NCBI RefSeq assembly: GCF_046348265.1
Contig: NZ_JAXMEO010000010.1
Strand: one strand, 5' to 3'
DNA length: 64,000 bases
From: Pelomonas sp937871895
GTDB taxonomy: Bacteria; Pseudomonadota; Gammaproteobacteria; Burkholderiales; Burkholderiaceae_C
The notes below the pieces were generated by a model. It was not told the origin of the DNA. It searched no databases and saw nothing but the letters and a program-made list of their open reading frames with translations. Positions 42,809-51,900 of the stretch are shown in pieces. Made by a program: the position numbers and the translations under genes. How positions within the stretch are numbered: position 1 is the first letter of the stretch; each line of letters begins with the position of its first letter.

Positions 42809-44959
42809 TCAGGCGCTTTCCACCGCCGTAGCGGCGGGCACAGCGCGGGCCAGCTCGATCACCTGACCACCGCTGGGCGTCGGCACGATCTGCACCACAC
42901 GCTGGGCGCCTGCAATCGTCTCCGGCCGGTGGGCAATGATCAGCCGGGTCAATGGGATGTGGGCGATGGCGGCCGTCACCGCCCGCTCGTTGTTCAGGTC
43001 CAAGTGGCTCGTCGCCTCGTCCAGCGCCAAGACCCGGGGCTGTTTGTAGAAGGCACGCGCGAGAAGCAGCCGCTGCTTCTGCCCTCCCGACAGGCCCGAA
43101 CCCAGGTCACCCACCAGGGTCTCGTAGCCCATGGGCATGCGGCAGATGTCCTCATGCAACTGCGCCATGTGGGCGCAGGCCTGGACCCGCTCGCGGTCGG
43201 GCTGCACATCGAAGAAGGCGATGTTGTCGGCCAAGGAGCCAGTAAGCAGCACGTCCTCCTGCATCACCGTGCCAATCTGTCGGCGGAAGTTCTGGATGCC
43301 CACGTGCTGCACCCGCTGCCCACCGTAAAGCACCTCGCCCTCACTGGGTTGCAAGAGCCCCAAGGCAATCTTGAGCAAGGTCGTCTTGCCAGCGCCCGAG
43401 GCGCCCACCACGGCCACGCTCTCACCGGCCTCGATCTTGAAGTTCGCGTCCTTCAAGATCCACGGCTCACCCTCGCCGTAGCGGAAGCTCACGTTGCGCA
43501 GCTCGATGCTGGGGGCCAGGTGGCTGAGGTCGTTATCGGGAACAACATCCTTCTCGGGCGGCTCCAGGCAGATGTCAGCCAGGCGCTCGGCGTGCAAGCC
43601 CAGCATCTTCAGGTCTACGGCGTAGTTGATGAGCGCCGAGACCCGCGTGGCGAACTGCTGCTTGTAGCTGAGGTAGGCAAACAGCATCCCAATCGTCATG
43701 CCTGCGCCCGAGCTGGCGCCGCCGCCGGTGATGCCACCCATGATCAGCTTGGCGCCCAGCCAAAGGACCAGCAGGTTCTCCAACCCGAAAAGGAAGCTGT
43801 TGGCCGTGCCAAAGCCCATGCTCATCTTGGCCGTGCGCAGGTCGCGGTTCTGCACCTCCACGATCAGGTTTTGCCAGCGCGCCCGGCGCTCTTGCTCGCG
43901 GCCAAAGAGCTTGAGCGGGGTCATGGCGCGCAGGGTCTCCAGGAAGTGCGTGTTCTCCTTGGCCGCCACCACCAGCCGCTCGGCCGCTGCGTTGCGGAAT
44001 GGCCGGTACGCCGCCCAGCGCAGCACGCCATAGAGCAGCACGGCGCCCACCGTCACGGCCGCAAGCACTGGGGCATAGACCAACATCATCACCAACGCTG
44101 CCACGGCCATCAGGCCATCCAGCACCGCCTCCACGGCGGCATGGGTCAGCGTGCGCTGGATGTCATGCACCGCACCAAAGCGCGAGGTGATGTCACCCAA
44201 ATGCCGCCGCTCAAAAAAGCCCACAGGCAGGCGGATGAGGTGCGCAAACACATTGCTCAGCCACTGCAGCGAGAGCGTTTGCCCCAGGATGATGACCATC
44301 CAGCTGCGCGCCAGCCCAATCAAGGTCTGCACCACCAACAGCAAACCAAACCCGAGCGCCAGCACCGTCAGCATGTCCCGGTCGCCCGAGGTCAGCACGT
44401 CGTCCACCACCATCTGCTGCATGAGCGGTGCCACGATGGCGAACAGCTCCAGCACCACCGCCACGCACAGGATCTGCGTCAGGGAACGCCACAGGCCAGT
44501 CACCTTGCCGGTCAAGGCGGCAAGGCTGAGGCGTGGTGCCGGTGCAAGCGCTTTGAACTCCGCAGTGGGCGTCAACTCCAGGGCCACGCCGGTGAAGTGA
44601 TTCGATAGCTCGGCATGCGTCAGCCTGCGCTCGCCAACGGCTGGGTCCAAGACCGTGACCGTCTTGCGCCCCACCTTGGACAGGACCACAAAGTGGTTCA
44701 AGTCCCAATGCAGGATGCACGGCAGCTGAAGCTGGGGCAACTCGTCCAGCGACAGACGGAGCGCCCTGCCGGCAAGCTCCAGTCGCGCAGCCGCTGCCAT
44801 CAACTCGCGCAGCGTCATGCCCTTGCTGGCAACCCCCAGGGCGCGCCGCAGATCGGAAATATTGACCGCTTGACCATGAAAGTTGGCCATCATGCCCAGG
44901 CAAGCAAAGCCGCATTCGCTGGATTCAGACTGAAGTAGGAGAGTCACGACGCGAATCAA
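42809..44959 (-). CDS. C39-peptidase ABC exporter for double-glycine peptides (CvaB/MchF type)
   Basis: The 716-residue protein has an N-terminal C39 peptidase: oxyanion Gln10, Cys16 in QSESSECGFACLG, His89 in HWDLNHFVVLS and Asp105 in VLDP. Six membrane helices follow (about 155-440), then an ATPase domain with Walker A GASGAGKTT (about 519-527), LSGGQKQRLLLARA and LALDEATSHLD. Such exporters cut the leader after Gly-Gly or Gly-Ala and export the core peptide with an HlyD-type partner and TolC. Both partners and substrates are adjacent. The start is uncertain (TTG at 44959 or GTG at 44947), and neither has a clear ribosome-binding site. Confidence 0.93.
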   Translation of the reverse strand: MIRVVTLLLQSESSECGFACLGMMANFHGQAVNISDLRRALGVASKGMTLRELMAAAARLELAGRALRLSLDELPQLQLPCILHWDLNHFVVLSKVGRKTVTVLDPAVGERRLTHAELSNHFTGVALELTPTAEFKALAPAPRLSLAALTGKVTGLWRSLTQILCVAVVLELFAIVAPLMQQMVVDDVLTSGDRDMLTVLALGFGLLLVVQTLIGLARSWMVIILGQTLSLQWLSNVFAHLIRLPVGFFERRHLGDITSRFGAVHDIQRTLTHAAVEAVLDGLMAVAALVMMLVYAPVLAAVTVGAVLLYGVLRWAAYRPFRNAAAERLVVAAKENTHFLETLRAMTPLKLFGREQERRARWQNLIVEVQNRDLRTAKMSMGFGTANSFLFGLENLLVLWLGAKLIMGGITGGGASSGAGMTIGMLFAYLSYKQQFATRVSALINYAVDLKMLGLHAERLADICLEPPEKDVVPDNDLSHLAPSIELRNVSFRYGEGEPWILKDANFKIEAGESVAVVGASGAGKTTLLKIALGLLQPSEGEVLYGGQRVQHVGIQNFRRQIGTVMQEDVLLTGSLADNIAFFDVQPDRERVQACAHMAQLHEDICRMPMGYETLVGDLGSGLSGGQKQRLLLARAFYKQPRVLALDEATSHLDLNNERAVTAAIAHIPLTRLIIAHRPETIAGAQRVVQIVPTPSGGQVIELARAVPAATAVESA

Positions 44960-45277
44960 AATAGAGAAGCGTTGGCATCACCAAGGCAATACGAACAATA
45001 TTTTCATTGGCAGGATACTGGATCTGATCGAAATAAGACCACGCCATTAATTACCCCCAAATCCAAACCCCAAATACGCCCACGACCCCGGCGACCCCAC
45101 CCACACCAAGGAAACCCGTTGCAACGCAACCACCCAAAACAGGTCAAAACTGGCTTAGCGCCAAATACCCGGAGGCACCAGATTGCGACGGAGCTACCGA
45201 CCCACCCAAAAACGAACAAGGAAAATTCCGGCATTTCATGTACTTGATGAGCCAGAAAAGACTATGCAATAAACCAG
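44960..45277. other. Low-GC gap with one doubtful reading frame
   Basis: No confident gene lies here. On the minus strand an ATG at 45234 opens 76 codons to 45004, giving a product rich in Trp, Cys, Gly and Arg (for example CNGFPWCGWGRRGRGRIWG). It has no Shine-Dalgarno, no leader peptide and no family match, so it is probably not coding. The minus strand is strongly G/T-biased here. The region may carry the promoter or 5' leader of the exporter gene. Confidence 0.4.
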
Positions 45278-45490
45278 TCACTTCCTGCCAAAATGGCGGA
45301 GCAGCAATACAAAACACAACTCAACACAAGCAACCAAACATACGATTGCACCAAATATATTAAAAATTCCGCTTCCAGTCCAGCCAGATATTCCAAACAG
45401 GATCAACCCAAGAAGCACCGTCGGAAGAAATATTGACAATACTCGAATCTCACCCATCCTGCGACCCATTGACTTCTTTTGTCCAAACAC
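45278..45490 (-). CDS. Small two-helix membrane protein, candidate immunity protein
   Basis: The 70-residue product has a basic start (KKSMGRRMGEIR), two membrane helices (VLSIFLPTVLLGLILFGIS and the segment IFNIFGAIVCLVACVELCFV) and ends LLLRHFGRK. The start is GTG at 45490, five bases after an excellent GGAGGG. It lies directly downstream of the two precursor peptide genes and upstream of the exporter. Size, topology and position are those of a bacteriocin immunity protein, but no family match supports this. Confidence 0.65.
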   Translation of the reverse strand: MFGQKKSMGRRMGEIRVLSIFLPTVLLGLILFGISGWTGSGIFNIFGAIVCLVACVELCFVLLLRHFGRK

Positions 45491-45515
45491 AATACCCTCC
45501 AGCTAAATTATTTAT

Positions 45516-45543
45516 CCGTCGCAGATCAATGCACCTGCGACGG
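45516..45543 (-). terminator. Stem-loop after the peptide genes (possible partial terminator)
   Basis: A perfect 9-base stem CCGTCGCAG/CTGCGACGG encloses a 10-base loop. On the minus strand it lies 12 bases after the second peptide's stop and is followed by ATAAATAATTTAG. The A/T-rich but not T-only tail suggests a weak terminator or an mRNA-stabilising 3' end, which would make the peptides more abundant than the downstream products. Confidence 0.6.
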
Positions 45544-45555
45544 AGCCTCTACTAT

Positions 45556-45753
45556 TTACATTTGATACTCATAAGCCAGACCCATCGCAGCACCATGCAT
45601 TGCACCGTCAATCCCACCAGCAATGGCGCCAACCGGCCCGCCAACAATGAATCCCACCGCTGAGCCAAGGACTGCTCCCAACGCAGCGGTTGCAGTCGCG
45701 ACTAGTCCACCACCAGAGACCTCTTCCAGAACTTGTGAATCAAGAATTTTCAT
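45556..45753 (-). CDS. Double-glycine precursor peptide B (glycine-zipper bacteriocin)
   Basis: The 65-residue precursor has a 15-residue leader MKILDSQVLEEVSGG that fits the C39 consensus (Leu-12, Leu-7, Val-4, Gly-2, Gly-1). A third Gly follows, so the cut could shift by one. The 50-residue core has nine glycines at exact four-residue spacing (residues 26 to 58), a GxxxG zipper typical of membrane-inserting helices, and ends GLAYEYQM. It carries no cysteines and no serine-rich tail of the siderophore microcins. The gene lies 18 bases after peptide A. Its ribosome-binding site is weak (AGGA ten bases upstream). Confidence 0.85.
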   Translation of the reverse strand: MKILDSQVLEEVSGGGLVATATAALGAVLGSAVGFIVGGPVGAIAGGIDGAMHGAAMGLAYEYQM

Positions 45754-45771
45754 TTTAGTATAATCCTATAT

Positions 45772-45954
45772 TTAAATCAAATACAAACCCAAACCAATAG
45801 CCGCACCAACCAAGGTGCCGACAGCTCCACCGTATGCACCAGCATACCCGCCAACGCGCGCTCCAGCAGCTGCACCTGCAGCCGTGGCTGCAAGTCCTTC
45901 GACGAATCCAGCACCATTCACAGATTCAACCTCTGAGGCAGACAGTACCTTCAT
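45772..45954 (-). CDS. Double-glycine precursor peptide A (glycine-zipper bacteriocin)
   Basis: The 60-residue precursor has the leader MKVLSASEVESVNGA, a Gly-Ala variant of the double-glycine signal (Leu-12, Ser-11, Glu-8, Val-7, Val-4, Gly-2, Ala-1), of the same length as that of peptide B. The 45-residue core is almost all Gly, Ala, Val, Leu and Tyr, with two staggered GxxxG series (residues 27-43 and 42-54) and a hydrophobic end GLGLYLI. TGGAG lies seven bases before the ATG. Paired with peptide B it resembles the two-peptide bacteriocins, in which two GxxxG helices pack to form a pore. Confidence 0.85.
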   Translation of the reverse strand: MKVLSASEVESVNGAGFVEGLAATAAGAAAGARVGGYAGAYGGAVGTLVGAAIGLGLYLI

Positions 45955-46026
45955 ATTTTCTCCATCAAATCAGATTAAACAACGGACTTTCGTCCACACA
46001 ACATCAGGAATAGCATTCATGTCGAC

Positions 46027-47409
46027 TCAATATCGCTCCAAATGCTCGCCTGAATTCCTGTCGCCACTAACCATGGCCAAAGCCGGCTCAAGCAGCCACT
46101 CCCACACTTTGCGGCTGTCCTGGCGCACATCAGCGTCCAGACCCATTCCCGCCGCTAGCGAAGTTTGATTTCCATACGTCGTCACGGACTGCTTCGGCAG
46201 CCTGACGGTGATTCGATACATAGCTTCATTCGCCTGCGCCGCCGCCACCAAAGTCTGAGCTTGGCCGCTGGGCAAGTCCTGCGGTGCAATCGGACTCCGA
46301 CTCACTGCAAGCACCTGACCTTCTGCCATCCCAAACTTTTGGTAGGGAAACGCGGCATACCGCAACCAAACCGTTTGGCCTGGCTGCACAAAACCCGCTG
46401 TCCGGCTGGGTGCATAAAGCTGCGCCTGCAGTTCCGCAGGGTTGCCTGAATTGGTATCGGCTGAATCTGCGGCCTTGATGGGCACCAAGCTCACCAGCGT
46501 TTGCCCAGCCTGGATGGCCTGGCCAGCGCCAAGCGTCAACGCACTCACCCGCGCGGCTTGGGGCGCGGTGAGGGTGAGTCCATTCCGGCTGTCCAGTTCT
46601 GTCGCCTCTTGGCCCAGGCTGGCGAGGCTGCGGTCGAGTTGCGTCAGCGCCGTCTGGGCCTGCGTGTCCAACCCGTACCTATCGGCTCTGGCGGCTTGCA
46701 GGTCGCGCTGCAACGCCTGCAGATTGCGCTCGGCATTGCGTTCTCGCAGTTGCAGATCGAGCAGCTCTTCCTGCTTCTGCTGCACCTGCGCCGTGGCCAC
46801 AAAGCCGTCCTTGGCAAGTTGCTGGTGGCGGTCCACGCTCTTCTGGGCGAGTTGCAGGCGCAGGCGGTGGGTGTCGAGTTCGGCCAGGGCTTGGCGCTCT
46901 TCGGCCTGCAGGCTCTGCAGGCGCTGAGCCAAGGCGTCCTGGCGCTGGCGGAGGTTTTGCTCGGTGAGGCGGCGCTCGGCCTCCAGGCTGGTGCGGCGGG
47001 CGGCCAGGGCTTGCGCGGTGAGCAGGGCTGCGTCGCCCTGGGCAGTGATGCGTTCTGCCTTGATGCGCAGTAGCGGCTGGCCGGCGGCGACTTCGTCGCC
47101 TTCCTTGACGAGCACTTCGGCGATGACGCCGGCTTGCGGTGCAGCCACGTTGAGCAAGCCGCCGACAGGCAGCAACACGCCGTGCACCGTGACCTTGCGC
47201 GTGACCTCGCCCCAGCAGGCAAAGGCAATGAGTGCCGCCGCCATAGCGAGCGCGGCGCCAGTGACAAGGCTGAAGCTGAGCGGCCGGCCGATACGGATGG
47301 TGCCGAGCCACTGCGCCTGCCGGGCTTGAAGCACCTCGGGGCGGAACAGCGGCAGCGGCTTTTCAGCGGCGCTGGGGCTGGATTCGGCGGTGGCGGTGGC
47401 GGCGGACAT
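46027..47409 (-). CDS. HlyD/CvaA-type membrane fusion protein of the bacteriocin exporter
   Basis: The 460-residue protein has one membrane span near residues 47-67 (LVTGAALAMAAALIAFACWG), a biotinyl-lipoyl-like domain (VHGVLLPVGGLLNVAAPQAG, then VLVKEGDEVAAGQPLLRIKA), a long coiled coil (about 130-290, Gln/Leu/Arg-rich) and a beta domain with FVQPGQTVWLRYAAFPYQKF. The last motif is typical of CvaA/MchE proteins. It links the C39 exporter to an outer-membrane TolC. I chose the ATG at 47409 because the upstream frame has no matching sequence. It heads the minus-strand cluster. Confidence 0.92.
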   Translation of the reverse strand: MSAATATAESSPSAAEKPLPLFRPEVLQARQAQWLGTIRIGRPLSFSLVTGAALAMAAALIAFACWGEVTRKVTVHGVLLPVGGLLNVAAPQAGVIAEVLVKEGDEVAAGQPLLRIKAERITAQGDAALLTAQALAARRTSLEAERRLTEQNLRQRQDALAQRLQSLQAEERQALAELDTHRLRLQLAQKSVDRHQQLAKDGFVATAQVQQKQEELLDLQLRERNAERNLQALQRDLQAARADRYGLDTQAQTALTQLDRSLASLGQEATELDSRNGLTLTAPQAARVSALTLGAGQAIQAGQTLVSLVPIKAADSADTNSGNPAELQAQLYAPSRTAGFVQPGQTVWLRYAAFPYQKFGMAEGQVLAVSRSPIAPQDLPSGQAQTLVAAAQANEAMYRITVRLPKQSVTTYGNQTSLAAGMGLDADVRQDSRKVWEWLLEPALAMVSGDRNSGEHLERY

Positions 47410-47827
47410 GGGGTCTTGTTTGGGCTCTGTTCGCTCGGCTGTCCTCTTCACTCCCAGCAGCACGGCGTGGCGCCATTGTTTGAAATCCCAGCGCCTTCGC
47501 ACCCTCCCAAACTTGCTAGGCCAGGACTTGCCCGATCAGCGGTAACCCCTGGAACAAGCCCAGACCCAGGCTGCGACTGGCGTGCTCTATGTCAACCCCA
47601 GCAAGGCAGGCGTTGGCTAGCGCAATATCTGCGTGTAACCACAAGAAATCTTGCGAAGAAATCACCGGCTGTACGCGCAGGTCGCTCGCAATCTCAGGAG
47701 CGGTGCCCCCGCGACTACGGGGTCACTTGCGCATCAAACTATTTGCTGGCGTTACCAGTTGCAACCGCGCTGTTGGCCGCTCCCGGCGTGAACGGGCAAA
47801 GGCCGCGAATCTTGTGGTATCGGCGAG
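47410..47827. other. 418-base intergenic region upstream of the bacteriocin-type cluster
   Basis: No supported gene lies here; the open frames on either strand are parts of shadows of flanking genes. It should hold the promoter of the minus-strand peptide cluster, but I could not pick a clear -35/-10 pair. A short stem (CCCCG/CGGGG at about 47707-47722) lies downstream of the MFS gene and may end its transcript. Confidence 0.4.
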
Positions 47828-48988
47828 CTATGCCCTCGGTACCGCGCCCTGCAGCTTGCGCGCCGGCCACTGCGCCGCTGACAAGGCCACGGCCATCAGC
47901 CACAGCGGCATGGCCGGCACGGTGGCAGCCGCCAGCAGGCCAAAGCCCGTGGGCATGCTGACGGTGGCGCTGTTGATGACCAGCATGCGCAGGCCCAGGG
48001 CCTGGCCTTGGCGGTCCGGCGGGGTGGCGTGGTGCATCATCGAGAGCACCATGGGCTGCACCGACCCGAGCGCCATGCCGAGCAGGCCCGAGCCCAGCAT
48101 CAGCCCGACAGTGCCGGGCAGCCAGGCATAGGCCACCAGCACCCCAGCCGCCAGCAGCATGGCACCGCGCAGCGCTCGCACCTCGTCGATGCGGTCGCCA
48201 TAGCGCACGATGACAAGGCGGATCAGCGTCGCCGCTGTGGCAAAGCTGCCGAGCACGAGGCCGATGCTGGAGGCGGAGAGGCCGCGTGCATAGCCCACCA
48301 CGGGCACGACAAAGATGTGCGCGTCCCAACACGCCGAGAGCGCCAGGTTCACCACCAGGATGCGACGCAGCATGGGCAGCTTGAGCAGGTCCCAGGCCGC
48401 GCGCTCGCGGCTGCCCGGCGATGGCGGCGCAGGCGTGACGCGTGGCACGCCCAGCGCCACGAGCCACGCCACCGGCGGCAGCAGGGCCGCGAGCAAGAAC
48501 GCTGCCTTCACGCCCCAACCGTCAATCAGGAAGCCAGTGACCACGGGCGCCAACGCATTGGACAGCGCCGGCCCCAACGCCAGCCAGCTGAAGATCTGCT
48601 TCAGCTCGGCGGGCTCGGTCGCCATCTGGCCAGCCTCGCGCTGGATGGCGACGATGGCCATCGAGATGGCACCACCGCTGCACAGGCAGGAGATGGCCAG
48701 CGTCCAGACCTGCTCATGCACCAGCACCGCCAGCGCACCAGCCGTGGCCAGCAAGACGGCAATGCCCAGCGGCCGGTGCAGGCCAAAGCGGTCAGCCAGG
48801 TGGCCGGCCCACAGCGACAGGAAGATGGGCCCGACGGCGAAGAGGCTGAGCATCATGCCCACCGCCGACTCGCCATAGCCCGCACGCAGCACCCACAGGC
48901 TGGCGGTGATGCGCGTCACCGCCATGCAGGCGTGCACAAAGATGATGGTCAGGATGACCCAGCGGATGGCGGTGCGGCGTGAGTGCAT
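47828..48988 (-). CDS. MFS transporter
   Basis: The 386-residue protein has about twelve hydrophobic helices and the MFS loop motif between helices 2 and 3 (GHLADRFGLHRPLGIAV). It has further loop sequence RYGDRIDEVRALRGAMLLAA between helices 8 and 9. Substrate is unknown; drug or metabolite efflux is likely. The ATG at 48988 is preceded by the hrpA stop six bases upstream, so it may be read through from hrpA. It lies next to the bacteriocin-type cluster, but no evidence ties it to export of the peptides. Confidence 0.88.
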   Translation of the reverse strand: MHSRRTAIRWVILTIIFVHACMAVTRITASLWVLRAGYGESAVGMMLSLFAVGPIFLSLWAGHLADRFGLHRPLGIAVLLATAGALAVLVHEQVWTLAISCLCSGGAISMAIVAIQREAGQMATEPAELKQIFSWLALGPALSNALAPVVTGFLIDGWGVKAAFLLAALLPPVAWLVALGVPRVTPAPPSPGSRERAAWDLLKLPMLRRILVVNLALSACWDAHIFVVPVVGYARGLSASSIGLVLGSFATAATLIRLVIVRYGDRIDEVRALRGAMLLAAGVLVAYAWLPGTVGLMLGSGLLGMALGSVQPMVLSMMHHATPPDRQGQALGLRMLVINSATVSMPTGFGLLAAATVPAMPLWLMAVALSAAQWPARKLQGAVPRA

Positions 48989-48993
48989 GCTTG

Positions 48994-51900
48994 TCACGCC
49001 TGCCCGATCTGCTGCCAGACCTTGTCCAGCCGCTTGACGCTGACGGGCTGGGGCGTGCGCAGCTCTTGCGCGAAGAGACTGACGCGCAGCTCTTCGAGCT
49101 GCCAGCGGAAGTCCTCCACGCGACCGTCGCGCACGCCCTTGAGCTCGGCCACGCGGCGTTGCCAGCGCTGCTCCAGCGGCTTGCACTCCGCCATCAGCTT
49201 GGCGTCGCGGGCCGGGTCGGCGCGCAGCTTGTCGAGCCGGCTGGTGATGGCTTTCAGGTAGCGCGGCAGGTACTGCAGCTGCTGCCAGGGTGTCTCCAGC
49301 ACAAAGCGCTTGGGGACGAGTCGCTGCAACTGGGCGGCGATGTCGTCCTGCACGTCCTTCGGGGGCCGGGCGTCTTTCAGCTTGCGGCTGGCGGTGCCGA
49401 ACTCCTGGAGCGCCACGTGCACGGCGCGGGCCACTTCCTGCGCGATGAGGTTGAGCCGGGCCCGGCCTTCGTCGAGCCGTTGGCGGAAGCTGATCGCATC
49501 GGTCGGCAACGGGTCGGCCAGGAAGGCCCGGTCCAGCGCGATGCCAACGATCTGGTCGCGCAGCTCGTCCTGCGTGCCCAGCGGCATGTAGAGCACGGCC
49601 ATGCGCTGCAGGTCGGGGATGTTCTTGTCCAGGTACTTGAGCGGCTCCTTGAGCTGCAGCGCGATCAGGCGGCGCAGGCCGACGCGGTGCTTGGCCGCAG
49701 CGACCTCGGGCTCGTCGAAGACCTCGATCTCGACGTGGACGCCCTTGTCGATCAGGGCCGGGAAGCCGATCAGCGTCTGTCCGCCCTTCTTCACTTCGAG
49801 CAGTTCGGGCAGCTCGCCAAAGGTCCAGTCTGTGTAGGTTTGATTGACGTCGCGAGCGGGCTCGGGCTTCTTCTGGATGACCTCGGCGCGCACGCCTTTG
49901 CCCACCACGGCGGCTGGCGCAGGCGCTTCGGCGGCGGCCGGCAGCTTCAAGGCAGCAAGGGCTTGGAAGGCCGTGCGCGCTTGCCCGCCCAGCTCGGCCT
50001 TGAGCGCCGCGAGCTGCCGGCCCTGGCCCAGCTGGCGGCCATGCTCGTCCACGACGCGGAAGTTCATGAACAGGTGCGGCTGCAGTTGCTCCAGCTTGAA
50101 GTCGTTGCGCTGCACGGCAAGCTGGGTGCGCTCCCGCACGGCCTTGAGCAACACGTCCAGCAAGCCGCCTTGGCCGAAGGCGCTGAGCTCGATGAACTCG
50201 GCCACAAAGTCGGGCAGCGGCGTGAGGCGGGCGCGGGGCTTCTGGTGCAGGCTCTTGAGCAGGGCCGTGACCTTCTGGCCCAGCATGCCGGGCACCAGCC
50301 ACTCGGCGCGCTCTTCGCTTACCTGGTTGAGCGCGAAGAGCGGCACAGTCACGGTCAGGCCATCGCGCGCATCGCCCGGCTGGTGCAGGTAGTGGGCCGC
50401 GCAGTCCACGCCGCCCAGGCGCACGATCTTCGGGAAGGCCTCGCTGGTGACGCCCGCCGCCTCGTGGCGCATCAGCTCGTCCTGGCTAAGCTGAAGCAGC
50501 TTGTCGTCCGCCTTGACGGCCACACGCCACCACTTGAGCAAGGTGTTGCCCGAGTAGACGTCAGCCGGCAAGTGCTGGTCGTAGAAGGCGTAGATCAACT
50601 CGTCGTCCACCAGCACGTCCTGCCGGCGCGACTTGTGCTCCAGCGCCTCGACCTTGGCGATCTGCCGCCGGTTGTGGGCGATGAAGGGCAGTTGGCGGAC
50701 CAGGTCCTCGGGCAGCTCGTCGCCCACCAAGCCCTCGCGGATGAAGATCTCGCGCGCGGTCTTGGCGTCCACCCGGCCGAAGTTCACGCGCTTGCCGCTG
50801 TAGAGCACGATGCCATAGAGCGTGGCCCGCTCCAGCGCGACGACCTCGGCCGCCTTCTTCTCCCAGTGCGGTTCCAACAACTGGGTCTTGATCAAATGGC
50901 CGGCGATGGGCGGCAGCCACTGAGGCTCGATGTTGGCGAGGCCCCGGCCATAGAGGCGCGAGGTGTCCACCAGCTCCGCCGCCACGATCCAGCGCCCGGG
51001 CTTCTTGCTCAAGTGCGCGCCCGGGTGGCGGTAGAACTTGATGCCGCGTGCGCCGAGGTACCAGTCCTCGTCATCGCTCTTGCAGCCGATGTTGCCAAGC
51101 AAGCCGGCGAGCATCGACAGGTGCACTTGCTCGTACGTGGCCGGGCTCTGGTTCAAGCGCCAGCCGTGCTCGGCCACCACGGTGTGCAGCTGCGAGTAGA
51201 CGTCGCGCCACTCGCGCACGCGGCGGGGCGAGACGAAGTTCTCGCGCAGCAGGGCCTCGTGCTTGCGGCTTGAGAGTTTGTGCTCCGTGCCATGGCCGCC
51301 GCGCGATTCATCGAGCCACTTCCAGAGCTTGAGATAGCCCATGAACTCCGACTTCTCGTCGTCGAACTTCTTGTGCTTTTCGTCGGCCGCCTGGGCCTGC
51401 TCTTGCGGGCGGTCGCGCACGTCCTGGCCCGAGAGCGCGGAGGCGATGACCAGCACTTCGCTGAGCGCCTCGCGGTGCCGGGCCTCCAGGATCATGCGAC
51501 CCACGCGCGGGTCCAAAGGCAGGCGCGACAGCTCCTTGCCCAGCGGCGTCAGTTCATTGGCGTCGTCCGTCGCGCCCAGCTCATTGAGCAACTGGTAGCC
51601 ATCGGCAATCGCCTTGGGGCGCGGCGCCTCCAGGAAGGGGAAGCGCTCCACATCGCCCAGGTGCAACGCCTTCATGCGCAGGATCACGCCCGCGAGGCTG
51701 CTGCGCAGGATCTCGGGGTCGGTGAAGCGCGGGCGCTCGTTGAATTCCTTCTCGCTGTAGAGCCGGATGCAGATGCCGTTGGACACCCGGCCGCAGCGGC
51801 CCGCGCGCTGGTTGCTGGCGGCCTGGCTGACGGGCTCGATAAGCAACTGCTCGACCTTGTTGCGGTAGCTGTAGCGCTTGACGCGCGCCAGGCCCGGGTC

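Noticed and set aside
42929..44608. Plus-strand open frame of 559 codons over the exporter gene
   Set aside because: It is antisense to the C39 ABC exporter; Gln/His-rich low-complexity composition marks it as a shadow.
45556..45954. Reading the two peptides as class IIb siderophore microcins
   Set aside because: Neither peptide has the Ser/Gly-rich C-terminus used for siderophore attachment, and no salmochelin-type glycosyltransferase is in the window.
47828..48988. Treating the MFS transporter as the peptide immunity or export gene
   Set aside because: It is separated by 418 bases, sits six bases from hrpA, and the cluster already has a dedicated exporter and an immunity candidate.
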